A stretch of 5,474 bases of DNA from Desulfobacteraceae bacterium (GTDB lineage: Bacteria > Desulfobacterota > Desulfobacteria > Desulfobacterales > Desulfosalsimonadaceae), in NCBI GenBank assembly GCA_007131845.1, contig SLPT01000139.1, forward strand, positions 1 to 5,474, in the 5' to 3' direction. The position numbers and the translations under genes were made by a program. Under the pieces are notes generated by a model, which was not told the origin of the DNA, ran no database searches, and saw only the letters and a list, made by a program, of their open reading frames with translations. This document shows positions 1 through 5,474 of this stretch, piece by piece. Position 1 is the stretch's first letter. The number at the start of each line of letters is the position of its first letter.

Positions 1-519
1 GCCCTGATGTGGGGGCCGGAAGGCCTGCCGCGCGACGAGAACGAGCGGGCGGCGCTTTGCGTGGAACTGCTTTACGCTGCCAACGAAGCCGGCATTGAAA
101 ACGACCGGATCTGGGTCGACGGCATCGTGACGCCGGTCAACATACAGCAGGACCAGCTGGTCAGCCTCATGACCTTCTACGAAATGCTTCAGGACATTGC
201 CCCCGGCGCAAAGAGCACCTGCGGCCTTTCCAACATTTCAAACGGCCCCCCGGTCTACCTGCGGCCGATTCTGAATCAGACCTACATGGTCATGCTGGAA
301 CGATACGGCATGGTCAGCGTCATCTCGGACCCGCTGGATGAGAAGCTCACCGAAATCGCCAAGGGCAAGCGGCCGGACATCCAGGATATCATCCACCAGG
401 CCATGGACGGTACCGCGCCGGATCCATCCTCCGTGGAAAAGGAGCTTGCCGACTACATCAAGACGGTCGACGTCATTCTCGGCCGCAAGCTCTACTCGGA
501 TTCCTGGCTGGAGCTGTAG
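1..519 (+). CDS. acsE: AcsE-like methyltetrahydrofolate:corrinoid/iron-sulfur protein methyltransferase, C-terminal part (5' end outside window)
   Basis: The reading frame is open from base 1, and codons 1-2 (Ala-Leu) already fit the family, so the Met codon at 7 is internal and the gene starts upstream. About 172 residues are present; the well-known Moorella enzyme has about 262. The family is a TIM-barrel pterin-binding methyltransferase that moves the methyl group between methyl-tetrahydrofolate and the cobalt of the corrinoid iron-sulfur protein in the cytoplasmic Wood-Ljungdahl pathway. Two signature segments are visible: WVDGIVTPVN, whose Asp (codon 118-120) aligns with pterin-binding Asp160 of Moorella, and GLSNIS, whose Asn (codon 232-234) aligns with Asn199 near pterin N5. 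The C-terminus, KLYSDSWLEL, matches the family's usual ending. Between these lies an extra stretch of about 33 residues (361-459) absent from the Moorella protein as I recall it. Other pterin:corrinoid methyltransferases, or a generic dihydropteroate-synthase-like label, are alternatives, since neighbouring acs genes are not in view. Confidence 0.82.
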   Translation, partial: ALMWGPEGLPRDENERAALCVELLYAANEAGIENDRIWVDGIVTPVNIQQDQLVSLMTFYEMLQDIAPGAKSTCGLSNISNGPPVYLRPILNQTYMVMLERYGMVSVISDPLDEKLTEIAKGKRPDIQDIIHQAMDGTAPDPSSVEKELADYIKTVDVILGRKLYSDSWLEL

Positions 520-561
520 GCACCGCTTCAAGCGCCATACCAAAAAGCAAAAAGAGCACAC

Positions 562-605
562 AAAAAAGCCCCCGTCTGCATCATCTGCAAACCGGGGGCT
601 TTTTT
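562..605. terminator. Bidirectional intrinsic terminator between convergent acsE-like gene and acnB
   Basis: A perfect 13-bp stem pairs 562-574 (six A, then GCCCCCG) with 593-605 (CGGGGGC, then six T) around an 18-base loop. Because the left arm begins with an A run and the right arm ends with a T run, the RNA hairpin is followed by a U-tract on either strand. It sits 43 bases after the stop codon of the plus-strand gene and about 35 bases beyond the stop of the minus-strand acnB, so it can end both transcripts. Confidence 0.9.
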
Positions 606-618
606 GCGCTCCAACAAG

Positions 619-641
619 AGGGGGATGTCCCCTGTTTTTTT
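619..641 (+). terminator. Possible second hairpin with T-run, abutting the acnB stop codon
   Basis: GGGG (621-624) pairs with CCCC (629-632) around a four-base ATGT loop, and a run of seven T (635-641) follows two bases later on the plus strand. This has the form of a small intrinsic terminator for transcription from the left, as a back-up to the stronger hairpin at 562-605. The stem is only 4 bp plus a G-T wobble, so stability is doubtful. It overlaps the end of acnB (TAA at 640-642) and could instead be a short dispersed palindrome. Confidence 0.35.
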
Positions 642-3120
642 ACGGGACTTTCGGGTAATGCGTCATGTACTCTTCCGCCGTGGGTATTTTTCCGAGTATG
701 GCCGATACGGCGGCCAGCTCGGCGGAGGCAAGAAATACGGAGGTGTTGTTTCCCATGCGATTGGGGAAGTTGCGGGTGGAGGTGGAAACCACCGTGGTGT
801 TGTCCGCAACGCGGGCCTGGTTGCCCATGCAAAGCGAACACCCGGGGGTTTCGATCCGGGCGCCGGTACGGCCGAAAATGGCGAAGTACCCTTCCTGCTT
901 CAGCACTGCGGCGTCCATGCGGGTGGCCGGCGCAATCCAGAGCCGGGCCGCTGCTTTGCCGGCCCCTGCCAGGATCCGGCCGGCGTTTCGCAAATGCTCG
1001 ATATTCGTCATGCAGGAGCCGATGAATACCTCGTCTACCGGGGTCCCGGCAACATCGCTCAGCACCCGGACGTCATCCGGATCATTGGGACATGCCAGGA
1101 TCGGCTCGGTAATTTGATTGACATCCACATCGAGTGTTTCGGCATACTGGGCATCGTCATCGCGAACCAGCAGCACCGGATCATTCAGCCAGTCCTCCAG
1201 CACCCCGATGCGCTCGGAAAGCGTCCGGGCATCGCCGTAACCGGCTTCGATCATTGATTTCAATAACGCGACATTGGACTCGATAAATTCGGTAACCGGC
1301 TCCCGCTCCAGGGCAATGGCCGCGGCGGAAGCGGAACGTTCGGCCGATGCATTGGTCAGCAGAAACGCATCCTGCACGCTCATGCCGCCCAACCCTTCCA
1401 TTTCAAGGATCCGCCCGGAAAAAACGTTTTTCTTGCTGGCCTTGTCCACCGTGAGAAGACCGCGTTCAATGGCGAAAAGTGCAATGGCGTTGACCACATC
1501 CCGAACGGTGATTCCGGGCCGCAGCTCACCCTTGAGCCGGACCAGCACGGATTCGGGCATGTCCAGCGGCATGAAGCCGATGGCGGCTGCAAATGCGATC
1601 AGGCCGGAGCCCGCCGGAAAGCTGATGCCCACCGGAAACCGCGTATGGGAATCCCCGCCGGTGCCGACCGTGTCGGGGATGATCATCCGGTTCAGCCAGG
1701 AATGGACAATGCCGTCCCCGGGGTAGAGGGCAACGCCGCCCCGGTCAAGGGTAAACCGGTGGAGGCTTTCCTGCATTTCCACGTCGACGGTACGCGGGTA
1801 GGCCGCGGTGTGGCAGAAAGACTGCATTACGAGGTCGGCCTTGAATTTCAGGCAGGCCAGTTCATTCAACTCGTCGCGTGTCATGGGGCCGGTGGTGTCC
1901 TGGGAGCCCACTGTTGCGGTTTTAGGCTCGCAGTAAGCTCCCGGAGGGACGCCTTCAACGCCGCAGGCCCGGCCGACCATTTTCTGGGCGAGCGTATATC
2001 CCCCTTTTTTTTCTGAGGGAAATTCGCTTCGGGAGAATACATCCGGTTTTCCCCATCCAAGAAAGCCTGCGGCACGGTCCGATAGGCTCCGGCCGATGAT
2101 CAAAGGGATCCGGCCCCCGGCGCGTACCTCGTCTAAAAGCCCCTTTGTACGAATTTCGAATACCGCGGCAATCTCGCCGGTATCCGAATTGTAAATCTTT
2201 CCCTCGTAGGGATGAATGGACAAGACATCCCCGTTTCGGATTTTCGATACATCGCATTCCAAAGGAAGCGCACCGGCGTCTTCCAGGGAGTTGAAAAAGA
2301 TCGGCGCGATCTTGCCGCCGATGACATACCCGCCGAAACGTTTGTTCGGAACGTAATCCACATCCTTGCCGATATGCCACAGCAGGCTGTTGGCGGCGGA
2401 CTTCCGGGAGGAGCCCGTGCCGATCACGTCTCCTACAAAAGCCAAAGGATGACCCTTGTCTTTGAGGTCTGCAATGGTTTTCATGGGATTTTCGATCCGG
2501 TTTTCCAGCATGGACAGGGCATGCAGGGGGATGTCGGGCCGGCTCCACGCCTTGCCCGCAGGCGAGAAGTCGTCGGTATTGATTTCCCCTTCCACGCGAA
2601 ATGCCGTGACCGTGATGGATTCCGGGATGGCCGGACGCTTTTTGAACCATCCGGCCTCCGCCCATCCTTCCATGACGCGCCGGGCCCGGGCATTGCTGTC
2701 CAGGAGCCGCTGGACGTCTTCGAAGGCATCGAAGACGAGGATGATGTGAATCAGGGCTTCCGCGGCATCGGCCGCAAGCCGGTCGCTGCCCAGCAGCCCG
2801 ATCAGGTGGCCGGTGTTGTATCCGCCGCGCATGGTGCCCAGCAAAAAAACCGCATGCTCCGGAGAGATCAGCGGGCTTTTTACCGTTTCCCAGGCAATGT
2901 CTCTCAGAAAATCGGCCTTGATTCGGGCGGCTTCATCCACGCCTGCGGGCACCCGGTTTTCAAGGAGGTGCACCAGGGTTTCCGGCGCGGCTTCCGGACC
3001 GTTTTCGCCGGGATCGGAAAGCAGCGCGACGAGTTTTATCACCTGCTCCGCGGTAAGGGGTTTCGGCGGGACGCCCATGGCTTCCCGCTCGGCTGCATGT
3101 TTTTGATATGCATCGATCAT
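640..3120 (-). CDS. acnB: Aconitate hydratase B / 2-methylisocitrate dehydratase
   Basis: AcnB is a cytoplasmic [4Fe-4S] enzyme that interconverts citrate and isocitrate via cis-aconitate, and in many bacteria also hydrates 2-methyl-cis-aconitate. Similarity to E. coli AcnB is recognisable end to end: an N-terminal HEAT-like domain (about 1-155) starting MIDAYQKHAAERE, the swivel domain with GTGSSRKSAANS (234-245) and YVPNKR (256-261), then the catalytic core with YCEPK, SQDTTGPMTRDE, SFCHTAAYP and GTGGDSHTRFP. The three cluster cysteines are Cys703 (GSCMTN), Cys761 and Cys764 (PGCSLCMGNQ), matching E. coli Cys710, 769 and 772. I chose the ATG at 3118-3120 because homology begins there and a purine-rich GGAAAGAG lies 8 bases upstream. 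An in-frame opening runs to an ATG at 3283-3285, but those 55 extra codons resemble no AcnB. The protein (826 residues) stops just after TAEEYMTHYPKVP, lacking the roughly 40-residue tail of E. coli AcnB. No frameshift is seen. Confidence 0.96.
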   Translation of the reverse strand: MIDAYQKHAAEREAMGVPPKPLTAEQVIKLVALLSDPGENGPEAAPETLVHLLENRVPAGVDEAARIKADFLRDIAWETVKSPLISPEHAVFLLGTMRGGYNTGHLIGLLGSDRLAADAAEALIHIILVFDAFEDVQRLLDSNARARRVMEGWAEAGWFKKRPAIPESITVTAFRVEGEINTDDFSPAGKAWSRPDIPLHALSMLENRIENPMKTIADLKDKGHPLAFVGDVIGTGSSRKSAANSLLWHIGKDVDYVPNKRFGGYVIGGKIAPIFFNSLEDAGALPLECDVSKIRNGDVLSIHPYEGKIYNSDTGEIAAVFEIRTKGLLDEVRAGGRIPLIIGRSLSDRAAGFLGWGKPDVFSRSEFPSEKKGGYTLAQKMVGRACGVEGVPPGAYCEPKTATVGSQDTTGPMTRDELNELACLKFKADLVMQSFCHTAAYPRTVDVEMQESLHRFTLDRGGVALYPGDGIVHSWLNRMIIPDTVGTGGDSHTRFPVGISFPAGSGLIAFAAAIGFMPLDMPESVLVRLKGELRPGITVRDVVNAIALFAIERGLLTVDKASKKNVFSGRILEMEGLGGMSVQDAFLLTNASAERSASAAAIALEREPVTEFIESNVALLKSMIEAGYGDARTLSERIGVLEDWLNDPVLLVRDDDAQYAETLDVDVNQITEPILACPNDPDDVRVLSDVAGTPVDEVFIGSCMTNIEHLRNAGRILAGAGKAAARLWIAPATRMDAAVLKQEGYFAIFGRTGARIETPGCSLCMGNQARVADNTTVVSTSTRNFPNRMGNNTSVFLASAELAAVSAILGKIPTAEEYMTHYPKVP

Positions 3121-3297
3121 TGATTCGTCTCTTTCCATTCTATCGGGCATCACCTTCAGTGTAGAGTGTATTGCCGGTTCAAATCCGGCTGCATCGGTAT
3201 GGTATCGGTCTCGAAAGCAAATACCGGTTGAACAGGAATATTCCGGGCTGCCGGAGCCTCCCGCCTGCTGAGGTCCCATACGCATCGTCAGGCTCTA
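3121..3297 (-). other. Leader region upstream of acnB, no gene recognised
   Basis: This is most of the 199-base space between the flavoenzyme gene and acnB. I find no convincing -35/-10 pair and no complete RNA gene. It contains a perfect 10-bp palindrome GGAATATTCC (3235-3244), a GGAG-C-CTCC dyad (3252-3260), a 5-bp-stem hairpin GCCGG/CCGGC (3173-3189), and a near-tandem ATCGGT pair (3192-3208 region). The in-frame upstream extension of acnB through this region carries no recognisable protein domain, so it is best read as untranslated leader and promoter space. Whether the small dyads form one structured RNA cannot be told by eye. Confidence 0.4.
3129..3136 (-). promoter_or_regulatory. Ribosome binding site supporting the acnB start at 3120
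   Basis: Read on the minus strand this is GGAAAGAG, 8 bases before the ATG at 3118-3120. It is only a moderate Shine-Dalgarno match, but together with the AcnB-like N-terminus it favours this start over in-frame ATGs at 3136-3138 (MERDES...), 3148-3150 and 3283-3285. Confidence 0.5.
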
Positions 3298-3319
3298 ACC
3301 TAAATCGCTCAGTTTAGGT
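3298..3319. repeat. 7-bp inverted repeat directly after the oxidoreductase stop, in the acnB leader
   Basis: ACCTAAA (3298-3304) and TTTAGGT (3313-3319) form a perfect 7-bp dyad with an 8-base spacer. It ends exactly beside the TAG stop (3320-3322) of the upstream minus-strand gene and lies about 180 bases before the acnB start. It lacks a GC-rich stem and a U-tract, so it is a poor terminator and looks more like a protein-binding dyad. On the minus strand, GATTTAG also occurs twice (3320-3326 and 3299-3305) with a 21-base period, the second copy overlapping the dyad. Its role is unknown. Confidence 0.4.
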
Positions 3320-5326
3320 CTAAATCTCCGCGCCTGCCTTGAATCCCTGGTGAATCGCGTCAAAGGCCTGGCCGATATTCCCGGCATCACCCACCACGCT
3401 GTACGCTATATTCATCGTTTTTACCACGTCCTCCAGCGCGTTGTCCGGCCGGGAGCCGGCGGCGATTACCACCGTGTCGGCGGGAATTTCCTCGGCCGGC
3501 CCTTCACCGGATTCCACCCGGATGCCGCCGGCCGTAATCTGTGCGGCCGTGGTGGCGACCCGGGTTTCGATCCCGAAGCGCGAGACGTCCTGAAGCATGC
3601 CCCATCGGGTTGATTTTCCGAAATCCTTGCCGATTTTTTCTATCATTTCGATGAGGGTGACTTTCTTGGTCCCTTTGATGGCGAGTTCGTAGAGTGTTTC
3701 CGGATCTTCTGCGCGGTTGACCATCAAAAATTTCAGGGTGTCGCCGGGAAGCGTCCCCTTTTCGGCGAGAAACAGCGCGGTTTCGACACCGACCGCGCCG
3801 CCGCCGACCACAACCACCCGACGGCCGGTATACACGTTTCCGGCCAGCACATCCCAGGCCTGGACCACGTGGGCCATTTCCACGCCGGGAATGGGAGGCG
3901 TCATGGGTTTGCCGCCGGTTGCAACGACGACATGGTCCGGCTTTGCGTTGCCGATGATTTTTTCATCCACCTCGCTTCCCAGGTGCACCTTGATATGGCG
4001 GCATTGTACCTGGTTTTCGAGGTCACGGGCCAGCTCGACGAACTCTTCCCGTCCGGGAGGGGCGCCGGCAAGGTGAAGCTGGCCGCCCAGGCGGTTTCGC
4101 TTTTCATAGAGGGAGACGTCGTGACCCCGGTCGGCCGCGGCAATGGCTGCGTTCATGCCGGCCGCCCCGCCGCCGATGACAAGGACCTTTTTGGCTGAGG
4201 CCGCCTTTTTGAGCGTTCGCTCGCGCTCATGGCCTGCCACCGGGTTGCACAGGCATTCGATGTGTTTGAGCTTGAAAAGGTTGTCAAAACATCCCTGGGC
4301 GCAGGCCACGCAGTGGACGAGCTCCTTTTCCCTGCCTGCCCTGGCTTTTTCCGGGAGGTAGGGATCCGCGATAAGGCTTCGTCCCATGGCGACCATGTCG
4401 CACATACCATCGGCGATCATCTCCCGCGCGGTTTCCGGATCGTTGATGCGGTGGCTGGCGATGACGGGTACATCCACGGCTTCCTTGATCCCCCGGGAAA
4501 GATAGGCGAACGCACCTCTCGGAACAGCGGTGGTGATCTGCGGAACCCTTGCTTCGTGCCATCCCACGTTGATGCACAGCGCATCCGCGCAGGCATTTTT
4601 TGCCAGTTCCTTTGCATATTCCCGGAGCTCTTCGCGTCCCTGGCCGCCGGGCATAAAATCATTGCCGTTCATGCGGACGATAAGCGGGTAATCCGCACCC
4701 ACGCGCCGGCGGATGGCCTCCATTACCTCGATACCGAAGCGCATGCGGTTTTCCAGGCTTCCGCCGTATTCATCCTCCCGCTGGTTGGTCAGCGGCGAAA
4801 GAAATTCGCTGATGAGATAGCCGGTTCCGTGGAGCACCTCCACGGCGTCGTAGCCGGCTTCCTTTACGCGTCCGGCGGCGGCGGCAAAACTATCGATGAT
4901 GGTCTGGATTTCATCTTTTTCAAGGGCGCGCGGGGTTTCCCGCGTCATACGGGAGGCGATGGCACTGGGGGCAACCGGCTGCTTGCCGTCCAGAAAAAAG
5001 GAGTGGTTATAGCGTCCGGCGTGGTTGAGCTGCACGCAGGATCGCGCGCCGTTTGTTTGTATGGCTTCCGAAAGCCTTTTGAGACCGGGGACAAACGCGT
5101 CCCTGTGGGCGCCGATGTTCATGGTGTTGCCGCTGAGCTCGTCCACCGTGGCGTATCCCACCGTAATCATGCCGACGCCGCCTTTTGCGCGCTCCTCGTA
5201 GAAAGCGATCATCCGGTCGGTGATTTCATAGTTTTCTGCCATGTTCAGGTGCATGGCGGGCAGATAGATCCGGTTTTTGATTTCGACGGAATTGATCCTG
5301 ATCGGTTCGAACAGCGGGTCTTTCAT
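3320..5326 (-). CDS. FadH-like 2,4-dienoyl-CoA reductase / NADH:flavin oxidoreductase (FMN, 4Fe-4S, FAD)
   Basis: This 668-residue protein has the whole architecture of E. coli FadH (about 672 residues): an Old-Yellow-Enzyme TIM barrel (about 1-335) binding FMN, a [4Fe-4S] motif C-x2-C-x3-C-x11-C at Cys339, 342, 346 and 358, an FAD Rossmann motif GGGAAGMNAA (385-394), a second dinucleotide motif GGGAVGVETA (508-517), and a closing FAD segment ending SVVGDAGNIGQAFDAI. Electrons would pass NAD(P)H to FAD to the cluster to FMN to substrate. Tyr170 (GYLISEF) and His257 (GWHEARVP) align with the catalytic Tyr166 and His252 of FadH, and the stretch from GWHEAR through PRGAF to RINDP is strikingly FadH-like. 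Substrate is inferred: a dienoyl-CoA in unsaturated acyl-CoA degradation is likeliest, but enoate reductases and bile-acid or aromatic-degradation enoyl reductases share this layout, so I give no symbol. The start is fixed by AAGGGGGA five bases upstream. acnB follows 199 bases downstream on the same strand. Confidence 0.92.
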   Translation of the reverse strand: MKDPLFEPIRINSVEIKNRIYLPAMHLNMAENYEITDRMIAFYEERAKGGVGMITVGYATVDELSGNTMNIGAHRDAFVPGLKRLSEAIQTNGARSCVQLNHAGRYNHSFFLDGKQPVAPSAIASRMTRETPRALEKDEIQTIIDSFAAAAGRVKEAGYDAVEVLHGTGYLISEFLSPLTNQREDEYGGSLENRMRFGIEVMEAIRRRVGADYPLIVRMNGNDFMPGGQGREELREYAKELAKNACADALCINVGWHEARVPQITTAVPRGAFAYLSRGIKEAVDVPVIASHRINDPETAREMIADGMCDMVAMGRSLIADPYLPEKARAGREKELVHCVACAQGCFDNLFKLKHIECLCNPVAGHERERTLKKAASAKKVLVIGGGAAGMNAAIAAADRGHDVSLYEKRNRLGGQLHLAGAPPGREEFVELARDLENQVQCRHIKVHLGSEVDEKIIGNAKPDHVVVATGGKPMTPPIPGVEMAHVVQAWDVLAGNVYTGRRVVVVGGGAVGVETALFLAEKGTLPGDTLKFLMVNRAEDPETLYELAIKGTKKVTLIEMIEKIGKDFGKSTRWGMLQDVSRFGIETRVATTAAQITAGGIRVESGEGPAEEIPADTVVIAAGSRPDNALEDVVKTMNIAYSVVGDAGNIGQAFDAIHQGFKAGAEI

Positions 5327-5330
5327 GTGG

Positions 5331-5338
5331 TCCCCCTT
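5331..5338 (-). promoter_or_regulatory. Strong ribosome binding site of the FadH-like gene
   Basis: On the minus strand this reads AAGGGGGA, followed by four bases and the ATG at 5324-5326. It is a good Shine-Dalgarno sequence at normal spacing and settles the start, which also matches the family N-terminus (LFEPIRINSVEIKNRI). Further upstream, a TTGGAC (5377-5382) is followed 17 bases later by AAATCT, a poor -10, so I do not call a promoter. Confidence 0.7.
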
Positions 5339-5370
5339 GCATGTGGTAAAAAAAGATTTTGACGACTTCG

Positions 5371-5474
5371 TAAAAAGTCCAATATCTGCGTTACGCGCAA
5401 TTTCTCAGAATTTCACGTACGCCAAGTACGCTGCATTCTTCGAAATTGCGCAAGCCTTGATCTTGAACTTTTTA
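5371..5474. repeat. Long imperfect inverted repeat (about 50-base arms), reaching the window edge
   Basis: The left arm starts TAAAAAGTCCAATATC (5371) and the reverse complement of the right arm starts TAAAAAGTTCAAGATC (5474 inward). Further shared blocks are GCGCAATTTC (left 5395-5404), AGAAT (5407-5411) and CGTAC (5416-5420, paired with 5426-5430), closing on a 5-base loop. The arms differ at scattered positions with one or two single-base offsets, so this is an old or structurally conserved hairpin, not a fresh duplication. The right arm ends exactly at the window end and may continue, since the left arm is preceded by TGACGACTTCG. It is non-coding and lies about 45 bases upstream of the FadH-like start. 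It may be a dispersed intergenic palindrome or a MITE-like element; no transposase is in view. Confidence 0.75.

Noticed and set aside
604..1257. A 217-codon open frame on the plus strand, antisense to acnB
   Set aside because: It lies opposite well-conserved acnB sequence, begins inside the terminator region, and its glycine/arginine-rich product resembles no family. It is a shadow of GC-rich coding sequence.
2212..3123. A 303-codon plus-strand open frame opposite the N-terminal half of acnB
   Set aside because: Its length is explained by GC-rich codon bias on the other strand; the product shows no domain, and the minus-strand frame has clear AcnB homology throughout.
3173..3189. A tRNA T-arm-like hairpin on the plus strand (GCCGG-TTCAAAT-CCGGC), suggesting a tRNA gene or a tRNA-derived attachment site
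   Set aside because: The bases after it (TGCATCG) have no matching 5' acceptor strand at the expected distance, no anticodon arm forms in the right place, and there is no CCA. It is at most a relic or a coincidence.
3298..3319. Terminator of the FadH-like gene
   Set aside because: The stem is short and mostly A-T/T-A with no following U-tract, so it does not fit an intrinsic terminator.
4229..5362. A 377-codon plus-strand open frame opposite the FadH-like gene
   Set aside because: The minus-strand frame carries intact catalytic, iron-sulfur and flavin motifs over the same region; the antisense product is unrecognisable.
5351..5382. A sigma70-like promoter for the FadH-like gene (TTGGAC, 17-base spacer, AAATCT)
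   Set aside because: The -10 match is poor and the elements overlap the inverted repeat; not enough to call a promoter by eye.

Overview
The window reads as ordinary chromosomal sequence from a GC-rich anaerobic bacterium, most likely a sulfate-reducing member of the Desulfobacterota (Desulfosarcina/Desulfococcus-like). That placement is an inference. It rests on a methyltransferase of the Wood-Ljungdahl (CODH/acetyl-CoA) type, a bacterial AcnB-type aconitase, an iron-sulfur flavoenzyme of the 2,4-dienoyl-CoA reductase family, and an intergenic inverted repeat of a kind I associate with that group.

Layout: positions 1-519 (+) hold the 3' part of an AcsE-like methyltetrahydrofolate:corrinoid methyltransferase gene whose start lies outside the window. 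Positions 520-639 form a convergent intergenic space with a strong A-tract/GC-stem/T-tract hairpin that can terminate transcription from both sides, and a second small GC palindrome next to the aconitase stop codon. Positions 640-3120 (-) encode a full-length AcnB (826 codons from the preferred start). A 199-base leader (3121-3319) separates it from the gene upstream in its own direction, a 668-codon FadH-like oxidoreductase at 3320-5326 (-). The last 148 bases (5327-5474) contain that gene's ribosome binding site and a long imperfect inverted repeat cut by the window edge.

Functionally, the methyltransferase serves one-carbon flow between methyl-tetrahydrofolate and the corrinoid iron-sulfur protein, in the acetyl-CoA-forming or acetyl-CoA-cleaving direction. 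AcnB interconverts citrate and isocitrate (and may handle 2-methylcitrate intermediates). The flavoenzyme probably reduces a conjugated enoyl- or dienoyl-CoA or a similar enone. The two minus-strand genes face the same way with no clear terminator between them, so read-through is possible, but the 199-base gap leaves room for a separate promoter. I see no mobile-element protein, CRISPR array, complete tRNA or undescribed gene system. The least explained parts are the edge-truncated inverted repeat and the structured leader of acnB.
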